A stretch of DNA of 64,000 bases, taken from NCBI RefSeq assembly GCF_001544795.2, contig NZ_FCOI02000026.1:1-64000 (forward strand). Direction: 5' to 3'. This document shows positions 53,245-61,074 of this stretch, one piece after another (within the stretch, counting starts at the first letter, position 1; the number at the start of each line of letters is the position of its first letter). Made by a program: the position numbers and the translations under genes. Below the pieces are notes generated by a model. The model ran no database searches, was not told where the DNA came from, and saw nothing but the letters and a program-made list of their open reading frames with translations. This DNA comes from Caballeronia temeraria. Its GTDB lineage: Bacteria > Pseudomonadota > Gammaproteobacteria > Burkholderiales > Burkholderiaceae.

Positions 53245-54009
53245 ATGACAGCCTTCGTCGATCATCCGGAAGTGTTGTTCGTCGTGCTGCTCGTGCTGTT
53301 CATCGGCGCGGTGGCGTTCGGTGCGACCGTATTGCGGCGCTTCGCCATGCTGCCGGCGGAAGACCGCGAAGACTTCAACATCATCCAGACGTCCACGCTG
53401 ACGCTGCTCGCGCTGCTGGTCGGCTTCAGCCTGTCGATGGCGGTGAATCGCTACGACCTGCGCAAGACGCTGGAAGAAAGCGAAGCCAACGCCATCGGCA
53501 CCGAGTATTCGCGCGCGGATCTCGCCGATGCCGCCATCGCCGCGAAGATGAAGTCCGCGCTGCTCCGCTTCACCAAGCTGAGACTCGCGCATTACCGCAC
53601 GCGCGCGCCCGATGAAGTCGCGAAAATCGTGCGCGATACGGGAACCGTCGAAACCGAACTGTGGCAACTCGCGACGCAGGTGGGCAAGGAGCAGCCGACG
53701 CCCATCGGCGCGCTCGTCGTCGCCGGCATGAACGACGTGCTGAACTCGCAGGACTATTCGGAAGCCGCGCGCATCAATCACATTCCGCTCGGCGCGTGGT
53801 ATCTGATGATCATCATCGCGCTGCTCGGCTGCGTCATGCAGGGTTACGGCGCGCGGGGCAGTCTGCGCAAAGGCTTGCTCATCACGATTCTGCCGGCGAC
53901 CGTGGCGCTGTCGCTCGCGCTGATCGCGGATATCGACAGTCCGAAGGGCGGGTTGATCCGCGTCGAGCCGCGCGATCTCACCCGCTTTTTGCAGTCGATC
54001 GAACCGTGA
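53245..54009 (+). CDS. DUF4239-like membrane protein
   Basis: The 254-residue protein has two N-terminal hydrophobic helices (residues about 8-28 and 48-68), a soluble helical middle and two C-terminal helices (GAWYLMIIIALLGCVMQGY and ITILPATVALSLALIADI). This 2+2 arrangement and the FNIIQTSTLTLLALLVGFSLSMA motif match DUF4239 (bestrophin-like). Function is unestablished. AAGGAGCGTGGC precedes the start. Confidence 0.8.
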   Translation: MTAFVDHPEVLFVVLLVLFIGAVAFGATVLRRFAMLPAEDREDFNIIQTSTLTLLALLVGFSLSMAVNRYDLRKTLEESEANAIGTEYSRADLADAAIAAKMKSALLRFTKLRLAHYRTRAPDEVAKIVRDTGTVETELWQLATQVGKEQPTPIGALVVAGMNDVLNSQDYSEAARINHIPLGAWYLMIIIALLGCVMQGYGARGSLRKGLLITILPATVALSLALIADIDSPKGGLIRVEPRDLTRFLQSIEP

Positions 54010-54085
54010 CGATGCTCAGGCACCGCGCACATCCGGTGCCATACTGTCTTTCGAGAGGCCGGACGCCTTCCGGCCAGGAGAGATC

Positions 54086-57000
54086 GTGGACGTCGCCGCG
54101 TGGCTGCGCAGCCTCGGAATGGAACGATACGCGCCGGCGTTTCGCGAGAACGCCATCGACGCGGACGTGCTGCGCAATCTCACCGCAGATGATCTGAAGG
54201 AACTCGGCGTCGTTTCGGTGGGGCATCGGCGCACCTTGCTCGATGCGCTCGCCGGTCTGCGACACGCTGGCGAGGCGCAAGGCGAGCGGCGGCAAGTCGC
54301 CGTGCTGTTCGCCGATCTGTGCGGCTTCACGTCGATGAGCCGGGAAATCGATCCGGAGGACGTGCTCGCGCTGCTCGATCGATACTTCGAGCAAACCGAT
54401 CGCATCGTGGAGCAGCACGGCGGCCACGTCGACAAACATGTCGGCGATTCGGTGATGGCCGTGTTCGGCGCGCCGGTCTCGCATGGCAACGATGCCGAAC
54501 GCGCCGTGCGCGCGGCGCTCGCGATCTGCGATGCGATGCCCGGCCTCTCGCGCGCGCTCGGGCGTCCGGTCGCGGTGCATATCGGCATTGCGGGCGGCGA
54601 GGTCGTCGCGAGCGGCACGGGCAGCGCGGCGCACCGGGCGTACACCGTCACCGGCGATACCGTCAATCTCGCCTCGCGCCTCACCGATGCCGCCGGCCCC
54701 GGAGAAATCCTGATCCCGGACGCGGTGCAGCGGCATCTCGCCGATCGCCTCGATTGCGTCGAACGCGGCGCGCTCGCCGTCAAGGGTTTCGCCGCGCCGG
54801 TCTCGGCGTGGTGCATTGCCGGCCTGCGACGCTCGCCGCTGCGCCGGCCGATCGTCGGTCGACGCGAGGAACTGCGCGTGTTCCGCGATGCGCTGCAATC
54901 ATGCCGCGCGAGCGGGCGCGGACGCACGATCCTGCTGCGCGGCGAGGCGGGCATCGGCAAGACGCGTCTGCTCGAAGAGCTCGAACGCGAGGCGCGCGAT
55001 GCGGGCTTCGTCTGCCATGACGGTCTCGTGCTCGACTTCGGCGCGACGACCGGACGCGGCGCGATTCAATCGCTCGTGCGCGGGCTTCTCGCGCTCGAAG
55101 CGCCCGGCGATGCAAGCGCCATCGAGCGGGCGATCGCCGCCGGGTCGATCGATGCCGGCGACGCGCTCTTCGTCGAAGAACTGCTCGATATGCCGATGCC
55201 GCTCGAAAACCGCACGCTCTACGAAGCGATGGACAACGCGATGCGCATCCGCGGCCGGCGCGATGTCGTGTCCCGGCTCGTCCGGCGTGCGAGCCGCGCG
55301 CAGCCGCGCCTCCTGGCCGTCGAAGATATCCATTGGTCGGATGGATCGACGCTCTCGGACCTCGCGGCGCTATCCGCGACGGCGGCGCGCTGTCCCGCCG
55401 TGCTGGTGCTGACGGCGCGCCCGTCGATCGGCACGTTCGACGAATCGTGGCTCGCCGCGGCGGGCGCGTCCTATACGCTCGTCGATCTCGGTCCGCTGAG
55501 CGTCGGCGAAGCGCACGTCATGGCGGAATCGTTTCCCGGCGCGACGGCGCCGCTCGCGGAGCGCTGCATCTCGCGGGCGGCGGGCAATCCGCTCTTTCTT
55601 GAACAGTTGCTCAACCATGCGCAGGACAACGCGGAAGCGAGCGTGCCCGGTTCGGTGCGAAGTCTGGTGCAGGCGCGGCTCGACCGGCTCGATCCGATCG
55701 GCAAAACCGTCTTGCAGGCCGCCTCGGTGCTCGGTCAGCTCTTCGAGAAAGAAGCGGTCGATTTTCTCGTCGATGGAACCGGCGCAAGCGCTGAACTGGA
55801 GCCGCTCGTGATGGGCTGCCTGTTGCGGCGGCAGGGCGCGGGCTTCATCTTCCATCACGCGCTCATTCGCGACGCCATCTACGACGGGCTGCTGAAAAGC
55901 CGTCGCCGCGAGCTGCATCGGCTTGCCGCGCGATGGTACGGCGCGCGCGATCCGGTCTTGCGGGCCGAACATCTCGACCGCGCGTCGGAGCGCGAGGCGG
56001 CGCTCGCCTATTGCGAGGCGGCGCGCGCGCAGGCGTCGGCGCATCGGCACGAAGCGGCGCTTCGGCTCGTCGGACGAGGGCTCGAAATCGCGGATGCGGA
56101 CGGCGACCGCGTCGCGCTCGAATGCTTGCGCGGCCATATCCTGCACGACGTGGGCGACATGACATCGGCGCTCGCGGCATTCGAAACGGCGCTCGGCGTC
56201 GCCGCGACCGATACGGAACGTTGCCACGCGTGGATCGGGCGCGCGACGGTGAAGCGCGTCATCGACGATCTCGACGGCGCCTGGGCCGATCTGCACTGCG
56301 CGGAATCGGCGGCCATCGCGCAGGGACTTTTGCGCGAGCGGGCGCGCATTCATTTCCTGCGCGGGAACCTGTGTTTTCCGCGCGGCGATATCGACGGCTG
56401 CGTGCGCGAGCACGAGCGCAGCCTTTCGCTCGCGCGGGAAGCGGGCGATGCGGAGCTGGAAGCGGCGGCGCTCGGCGGCATCGGGGATGCGCAGTACATG
56501 CGCGGACGGATGATCAGCGCGCACGACGCGTTCAGCCGCTGCATCGCGCTGTGTCGACGGCACGGATTCGGGCGGATCGAAGTCGCCAACCTGCCGATGC
56601 ACGCCATCACCGGATGGTTCGCCGGCAGCGCAAAGGCCGGACTCGATGCCGCGCTTGCAAGCGTCGCGGCGGCGGAGAAGGTCGGCCATCTGCGGGCGCT
56701 CGCCGTCGCGCATCACGCAGCGTGGCACTGCTTTCGCGATCTCGCGCAGTGGGATCGCGCGTGGGAGCATGTCGGACCGGCGCTGCAATGCGCGCGCGAG
56801 CTGAAATCGCGTCGATTCGAAGGCGAGGCGCTCGCGCTGCGCGCGGAATTGCATCGTGTGGCGGGGCGGCGGCGCGAGGCGCTCGACGATATCGAAGAGG
56901 CGCTCTCGATCAGCCGCGAAACCGGCATGAACTATCTGGGCGCGGCCTATCTCGGCACCCTCGCGCGCGCCACCGACGATGCCGCCGTCTTCGAAAACGC

Positions 57001-57340
57001 GCTTTCGGAAGCGGACGCTTTGCTTGCGGCCGGCGCGGTGAGCCACAATCACTTTCTCTTTCGACGCGACGCAATCGACGCGTGCCTCGACCGTGGACGC
57101 TGGGACGCAGCCGCGCATCATGCCGATGCCCTCGAAGACTACGCCCGCCGCGAGCCATCGCCGTTTTCCGCATTCGTCGTGGCGCGCGCACGCGCGCTCG
57201 TCGCGCATGGAAGAGGCGAGCGCGGTCCGGCGTCGTTGCAGGCGCTCGAATGGCTCGAACAAGCGGGCAGCAACGCCGGTTTCCTTTACGCGCTCGAAGC
57301 GGTCAAAGACGCACTGTCGAGCCAGGCGAATCTTCGGTGA
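54086..57340 (+). CDS. SAM domain-nucleotidyl cyclase-AAA ATPase-TPR signalling protein
   Basis: The 1084-residue cytosolic protein has four parts: a SAM domain (3-62, WLRSLGMERYAPAF and LTADDLKELGV); a class III adenylate/guanylate cyclase domain (70-240) with metal Asp77 and Asp121, Lys117, and the transition-state Asn194 and Arg198; an AAA-type ATPase with P-loop GEAGIGKT (286-293) and VEDIHWSDGSTL; then TPR-like helical repeats to the end. In the cyclase, Ala185 stands where a purine-contacting Asp is common (AYTVTGD). The GTG start follows AGGAGAGATC. It may couple protein-protein contacts and ATP state to cyclic nucleotide output. Confidence 0.9.
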   Translation: MDVAAWLRSLGMERYAPAFRENAIDADVLRNLTADDLKELGVVSVGHRRTLLDALAGLRHAGEAQGERRQVAVLFADLCGFTSMSREIDPEDVLALLDRYFEQTDRIVEQHGGHVDKHVGDSVMAVFGAPVSHGNDAERAVRAALAICDAMPGLSRALGRPVAVHIGIAGGEVVASGTGSAAHRAYTVTGDTVNLASRLTDAAGPGEILIPDAVQRHLADRLDCVERGALAVKGFAAPVSAWCIAGLRRSPLRRPIVGRREELRVFRDALQSCRASGRGRTILLRGEAGIGKTRLLEELEREARDAGFVCHDGLVLDFGATTGRGAIQSLVRGLLALEAPGDASAIERAIAAGSIDAGDALFVEELLDMPMPLENRTLYEAMDNAMRIRGRRDVVSRLVRRASRAQPRLLAVEDIHWSDGSTLSDLAALSATAARCPAVLVLTARPSIGTFDESWLAAAGASYTLVDLGPLSVGEAHVMAESFPGATAPLAERCISRAAGNPLFLEQLLNHAQDNAEASVPGSVRSLVQARLDRLDPIGKTVLQAASVLGQLFEKEAVDFLVDGTGASAELEPLVMGCLLRRQGAGFIFHHALIRDAIYDGLLKSRRRELHRLAARWYGARDPVLRAEHLDRASEREAALAYCEAARAQASAHRHEAALRLVGRGLEIADADGDRVALECLRGHILHDVGDMTSALAAFETALGVAATDTERCHAWIGRATVKRVIDDLDGAWADLHCAESAAIAQGLLRERARIHFLRGNLCFPRGDIDGCVREHERSLSLAREAGDAELEAAALGGIGDAQYMRGRMISAHDAFSRCIALCRRHGFGRIEVANLPMHAITGWFAGSAKAGLDAALASVAAAEKVGHLRALAVAHHAAWHCFRDLAQWDRAWEHVGPALQCARELKSRRFEGEALALRAELHRVAGRRREALDDIEEALSISRETGMNYLGAAYLGTLARATDDAAVFENALSEADALLAAGAVSHNHFLFRRDAIDACLDRGRWDAAAHHADALEDYARREPSPFSAFVVARARALVAHGRGERGPASLQALEWLEQAGSNAGFLYALEAVKDALSSQANLR

Positions 57341-57345
57341 CGATC

Positions 57346-57747
57346 ATGTCGAACGAGTGGACGCGTCGGGTCAAATTATTCGTGCAACGCTTCTGGCAAC
57401 CGACGAGCGCATGCATGACGTGCATGCCCGGTAGCTGGAGCAATATCGCCAGCATGGCCCACTGGGCGATCGCGTTCAAAACCGGGCTGCTCACCGGACT
57501 GCTCGCGGTGCTTCTGACCTTCACGCCGGCCGCAAAGCTCTATGGCAACCGGTACGGCAACGCGGCGCTCGTCGGCCTGCTGACCGCCATCGGAGATACC
57601 TATGCGCATCCGAGCCATTACCGTCTGCCTTACGTCGAGCACGTGCTGACGGGCGTGGTTTCGGGGCTGCTGGCGCTGGCCGCCGCGTATCTTTTCGAAG
57701 ACCGCGCGCGCCGCATCCGGGCGGCGTGGGCGCGCGTGTTCGGATAG
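57346..57747 (+). CDS. Small inner-membrane protein, unknown
   Basis: The 133-residue protein has an amphipathic N-terminus with a CMTCM motif (residues 23-27), two or three hydrophobic helices (AIAFKTGLLTGLLAVLLTF, NAALVGLLTAIGDTYA, VLTGVVSGLLALAAAYLF) and a basic C-terminus. It begins six bases after the cyclase-ATPase stop and is probably co-transcribed. Family unknown to me. Its end faces the anti-sigma gene with 23 bases between. Confidence 0.7.
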   Translation: MSNEWTRRVKLFVQRFWQPTSACMTCMPGSWSNIASMAHWAIAFKTGLLTGLLAVLLTFTPAAKLYGNRYGNAALVGLLTAIGDTYAHPSHYRLPYVEHVLTGVVSGLLALAAAYLFEDRARRIRAAWARVFG

Positions 57748-57770
57748 CCGTCCTTTCGCGCCGAATCCGG

Positions 57771-58412
57771 CTACCAGCGCAACAGCCGCGGGCCCAGCCA
57801 TGCGCCGATGAGCGCCGGCATCAGCATGCCCGCCGCGTACCACACGCCCCAGAACGCGGGGCTCATCTCCGGGCAATGCAGGCAGTAGACGATCGTCGCG
57901 GTCGAACTCGCCAGCAAGCCCGCGATGGCCCCGGCGAGGCGCAGGCGCGTCGGCGCGAGCGATCGCATCGCCCAGATCGCGGCGGGAAACGTCGGCACCG
58001 AAAGCAGCAGGATGTTGAACGGGCACGTGCGCCACGTATGCCCGAGCACGAGCGTCCAGCGCGCGGTCGAATCCGCCGTGTCCAGAACCAGCCAGCCGGC
58101 GATCCAGACCGCCGCGAAAGGCAGCGCGACGATCGCCCACGAATAGCCGAGGCGCGCGCCCGGCCGCCCGATCCGATCGATGACGAGCATCGCGCCGATG
58201 CCGGTTGCCAGCGGAAACGCGAGCTTCGCCCAGAAGATGCCCGTGCGCGCAACGATGCCGATGTCGTGACGCACGCCGAACACGATGCTCATCAGGACGA
58301 GCGAGCCCGCCGCGCCGAGCAGCAACGCCTGAACGAAGCGGCGCGAAACGACCGTGCGGTCGACGCGCGTGACCTGATTCGAAAGGAGGGTGATGAGTTC
58401 GTCGGTTTTCAT
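57771..58412 (-). CDS. nrsF: NrsF-type anti-sigma factor (DUF1109)
   Basis: The 213-residue inner-membrane protein has about six hydrophobic helices after a short cytoplasmic lead (MKTDELITLLSNQ) that would bind the sigma factor. Cys130 (RTCPF) and Cys177/Cys180 (CLHCPE) match the position of the two cysteines that Caulobacter NrsF uses to sense heavy metals such as chromate and cadmium. The start overlaps the sigma stop (ATGA), so the two are made together, as expected for a sigma/anti-sigma pair. Confidence 0.88.
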   Translation of the reverse strand: MKTDELITLLSNQVTRVDRTVVSRRFVQALLLGAAGSLVLMSIVFGVRHDIGIVARTGIFWAKLAFPLATGIGAMLVIDRIGRPGARLGYSWAIVALPFAAVWIAGWLVLDTADSTARWTLVLGHTWRTCPFNILLLSVPTFPAAIWAMRSLAPTRLRLAGAIAGLLASSTATIVYCLHCPEMSPAFWGVWYAAGMLMPALIGAWLGPRLLRW

Positions 58413-58957
58413 CGAAGTCCCCGGATTTTGGCGGCGAGTGCCTTGAGACCGCGATGCACGCCCACTTTCACGGCCGATTCCGACAGACCCGTGATCCGCG
58501 CGGTCTCCGTCACTGACAATCCCTCCAGTTTCATATGAACGATCGGCAGACGCTGCTTGTCGGGCAGATGTTCGAGCAATTTGCCGACGTCGTGGCGCGC
58601 CTGAGCGGGTTCGTCGTCGATGGCGGCGAGCAGTTCCTCGTGATCGTCGAGCGGCACGTTCAGCGAGTCGCGGCGCGCGTGGGCGCGGAAGAAGTCCATC
58701 AGCTTGTAGCGGGCGATCGCGTGCAGCCACGCCGTCAACGGCTCGTCCGGACGATACGTGTGACGCGCGTTATGAACCGCCAGCAGGATTTCCTGGACGA
58801 GATCTTCGACATCGTCGGGACGATGCGCGATGCGCTTTCGCAGATAGCCGCGCAAATGCCGCGTGAGCGCCTGCAGAAAGCTGCGATACGCGTTCTGATC
58901 GCCATCGAGTCCGCCGATGAACAACGCTTTCAGCTTGCTTTCCGCATCGTGCGACAT
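58409..58957 (-). CDS. sigF: ECF sigma factor of the SigF/NrsF group
   Basis: The 182-residue sigma factor has region 2 (residues about 20-90, with DDVEDLVQEILLAVHNARHTYRPDEPLTAWLHAIARYKLMDFFR) and region 4 (LEHLPDKQRLPIVHMKLEGLSVTETARITGLSESAVKVGVHRGLKALA). The start at 58957 follows AGGAA. An in-frame ATG at 59134 is ruled out because it would sit at the transcription start of the promoter at 59140-59165. It should direct transcription of its own operon and of the divergent cytochrome operon, and stays inactive while bound to NrsF. Confidence 0.9.
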   Translation of the reverse strand: MSHDAESKLKALFIGGLDGDQNAYRSFLQALTRHLRGYLRKRIAHRPDDVEDLVQEILLAVHNARHTYRPDEPLTAWLHAIARYKLMDFFRAHARRDSLNVPLDDHEELLAAIDDEPAQARHDVGKLLEHLPDKQRLPIVHMKLEGLSVTETARITGLSESAVKVGVHRGLKALAAKIRGLR

Positions 58958-59139
58958 GGTTCCTGTAGGTCCGGTGCTGCGAGACGAAAAAGGGGATGAA
59001 GACGTGGACGACACGCCCGCCGCGGCAATGGCGACACGCAGGCCGCGCCGTGGATCGATCGCGTCAGGGTAGCCGAAGCCGTGATTCGTCTCAATAGCGC
59101 CTTCCTGATCCATGTCGTCGTTCACCTCCATCACGTTAG

Positions 59140-59165
59140 TTCGTTGCTTCGGCGTCGCGGGTTAC
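59140..59165 (-). promoter_or_regulatory. SigF-type promoter of the sigma/anti-sigma operon
   Basis: Minus strand: GTAACC (59165-59160), 16 bases, then CGAA (59143-59140). This equals the Caulobacter SigF consensus GTAACC-N16-CGAA as I remember it. It leaves a leader of about 175 bases before the sigma start. The region 58958-59139 shows no other gene. Confidence 0.82.
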
Positions 59166-59189
59166 AGCGAATTTTTTCGCGACACGGCT

Positions 59190-59215
59190 GTAACCGGCGC
59201 TGCCTCCACGACGAA
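59190..59215 (+). promoter_or_regulatory. SigF-type promoter of the cytochrome/molybdoenzyme operon
   Basis: Plus strand: GTAACC (59190-59195), 16 bases, CGAA (59212-59215), identical in form and spacing to the divergent promoter on the other strand 24 bases away. Transcription would start near 59222, about 40 bases before the cytochrome gene. Confidence 0.82.
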
Positions 59216-59259
59216 TTAGCTGGTAACCAACCTTCACGTTGACGATCACGGTGACCGAC

Positions 59260-59898
59260 ATGGAAACGATGAAAGCGCCACTCGCCTCCGCGCACGAACG
59301 CTCGCCTCGCGATGCGCCGATTCATCCGCTGTGGCTGCGCATCACGCACTGGCTCAATGCCCTCGCCGCGCTGATCATGATGTTCTCCGGCTGGCGCATC
59401 TACGATGCATCGCCGGTGTTCAGGCAGATCGTCATTCCGCCGTCGATCACGCTCGGCGGCTGGCTCGGCGGCGCGTTGCAGTGGCATTTCGCGGCGATGT
59501 GGCTGCTGGTGTTCAACGGCATCGTCTATGTCGCGCTGAACGTGGCGAGCGGCCGCGCCTTCTCGAAGTTCTTTCCCGTGTCGCCGCGCGCCGTGCTGCG
59601 CGATCTCATCGCGGCATTGAGCGGCAAGCTCTCGCACGCCGACTTGCGCCAGTACAACGCGGTGCAGAAGCTCGCGTATCTCGCGGTCATCGTCGATCTG
59701 CTGGTGCTCGTGCTCTCCGGGCTCGCGATCTGGAAATCGGTGCAATTCCCGCTGCTGCGCGAACTGATGGGCGGCTACGACAACGCGCGCATCGTGCATT
59801 TCTGCGCGATGGCGGTGATGGCGGCGTTCGTCGTCGTGCATGTGGCGATGGTCGCGCTCGTGCCGCGCTCGCTGCTGACGATGCTGCGCGGCCGCTGA
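59260..59898 (+). CDS. Membrane b-type cytochrome (cytochrome b561 family)
   Basis: The 212-residue inner-membrane protein has four hydrophobic helices with histidines placed to bind heme b (THWLNALAALIMMFSGW, QWHFAAMWLLVFNG, RIVHFCAMAVMAAFVVVHVAMVAL). It would carry quinol electrons to the partner molybdoenzyme whose gene overlaps its stop codon. The start is uncertain: 59260 and 59269 are both possible, while the earlier TTG and GTG frames leave little leader behind the promoter. Confidence 0.87.
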   Translation: METMKAPLASAHERSPRDAPIHPLWLRITHWLNALAALIMMFSGWRIYDASPVFRQIVIPPSITLGGWLGGALQWHFAAMWLLVFNGIVYVALNVASGRAFSKFFPVSPRAVLRDLIAALSGKLSHADLRQYNAVQKLAYLAVIVDLLVLVLSGLAIWKSVQFPLLRELMGGYDNARIVHFCAMAVMAAFVVVHVAMVALVPRSLLTMLRGR

Positions 59899-60698
59899 TG
59901 AACAACGGGAACAAACACGCCATGAAAACCGACGACAACCGAATCATCAAGGTGGATCGCGCAGCCGTGCTGGCCGACGCGCGCCGTGAACTCGACAACC
60001 CTTCGCGGCGGCTCTTCGGCAAGCGCGTGCTGACGCTGGGCGGATTGTCGCTCCTGACCGGCTGCTCGATCACCGACGAAGACTCGGTGAACAAATTTCT
60101 CACCGCCGTCTCGCGTCTGAACGATCGCGCGCAGGCGCTGCTCTTCGATCCGAAGCAGCTCGCGCCCACATACACCGAGGCGCAACTCACGCGGCCGTTT
60201 CCGTTCAATGCGTTCTACGGAATCGACGACGTGCCCGAAGTGAACGGCGACGACTATCGGCTGAAAGTGAGCGGTCTCGTCACGGGGCAACGCGTCTGGA
60301 CCCTGCCGCAGTTGTATGCGCTGCCGCACGCGGAGCAGATCACGCGGCATATCTGCGTCGAAGGCTGGAGCGCGATCGGACGCTGGGGCGGCACGCCGTT
60401 CTCCGAGTTTCTGCGGCGCGTGGGCGCGGATACGACGGCGAAGTACGTCGGCTTCCGTTGCGCCGACGATTACTACGAAAGCATCGACATGCCGACTGCG
60501 CTGCATCCGCAGACGCTGCTGACGTTCGAATACGACGGCCAGCGTCTGCCAGCGAAATACGGCTATCCGATGAAGCTGCGCATGCCGACCAAGCTCGGCT
60601 ACAAGAACCCGAAGCACATCGTCGAGATATTCGTCACCAATACGTATCCGGGCGGCTATTGGGTCGACCAGGGATACAACTGGTTCGGCGGCTCCTGA
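59898..60698 (+). CDS. Sulfite-oxidase-fold molybdopterin enzyme (MsrP/YedY-like), exported
   Basis: The 266-residue precursor has a twin-arginine-like signal (SRRLFGK, Arg37-Arg38) ending in a lipobox-like LLTGC (Cys56), so it should be exported folded and perhaps lipid-anchored. The molybdenum ligand is Cys153 in RHICVEGWSAIGRWGG, the oxidoreductase-molybdopterin domain motif. Relatives reduce methionine sulfoxide in envelope proteins or act on sulfoxides and sulfite. The ATG overlaps the cytochrome stop (TGATG); an alternative ATG lies at 59922. With the cytochrome it forms an MsrPQ-like envelope redox pair. Confidence 0.87.
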   Translation: MNNGNKHAMKTDDNRIIKVDRAAVLADARRELDNPSRRLFGKRVLTLGGLSLLTGCSITDEDSVNKFLTAVSRLNDRAQALLFDPKQLAPTYTEAQLTRPFPFNAFYGIDDVPEVNGDDYRLKVSGLVTGQRVWTLPQLYALPHAEQITRHICVEGWSAIGRWGGTPFSEFLRRVGADTTAKYVGFRCADDYYESIDMPTALHPQTLLTFEYDGQRLPAKYGYPMKLRMPTKLGYKNPKHIVEIFVTNTYPGGYWVDQGYNWFGGS

Positions 60699-60763
60699 GC
60701 GCCGCGCCATCCACCGTTCCGGATTGTCCGGATGCCATGTCTGACCCACCAAGGAGAGAAGCA

Positions 60764-61027
60764 ATGAAGCGATTGATGACGGCAGTACTCGTAGCGGCGC
60801 TGTCGATGGGCGCATCGACCGTATTTGCGCAGGCCAGCGGCGCGATGTCGAACGACGCCATGTCGAAAGACTCGATGTCGAAGGATTCGATGTCCAAGGA
60901 TTCGATGTCCAAGGATTCGATGTCCAAGGATTCGATGTCGAAAGACTCGATGAAGAAGAGCGACAAGATGAAGAAACACGACGCGATGGGCATGGACCAT
61001 CCGGCATCGGGCGCGATGTCGCAGTAA
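60764..61027 (+). CDS. Pentapeptide MXKDX repeat protein, secreted
   Basis: The 87-residue precursor has a Sec signal (MTAVLVAALSMGASTVFAQ, cleavage near residue 23) and a mature part made of the repeating unit MSKDS, six exact copies after one MSNDA, then Lys/Met/His-rich tail. Such proteins are a recognised small family in Burkholderiaceae. The dense methionines could act as oxidant scavengers or metal ligands and could be substrates of the methionine-sulfoxide-type enzyme encoded just upstream. AAGGAGAGAAGCA precedes the ATG. Confidence 0.85.
   Translation: MKRLMTAVLVAALSMGASTVFAQASGAMSNDAMSKDSMSKDSMSKDSMSKDSMSKDSMSKDSMKKSDKMKKHDAMGMDHPASGAMSQ
60860..60949 (+). repeat. 15-base tandem repeat coding for MSKDS
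   Basis: Six 15-base units lie head to tail. The three central units (60890-60934) are identical at DNA level (ATGTCCAAGGATTCG), the outer ones differ by a few silent bases. This points to recent expansion by slippage, so copy number probably varies among strains. Confidence 0.9.
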
Positions 61028-61074
61028 CGCACGGAAGACCAGGACCGGGCGCGAAGCCGCGCCCGAATCCTTCT

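Noticed and set aside
58409..59134. Upstream ATG at 59134 as the sigma factor start
   Set aside because: It would coincide with the expected transcription start of the SigF-type promoter at 59140-59165, and the added 59 residues are unlike ECF sigma factors.
60845..60964. Tandem 15-base repeats considered as a CRISPR-like array
   Set aside because: Units are head to tail without spacers and encode an in-frame MSKDS peptide with a signal sequence.
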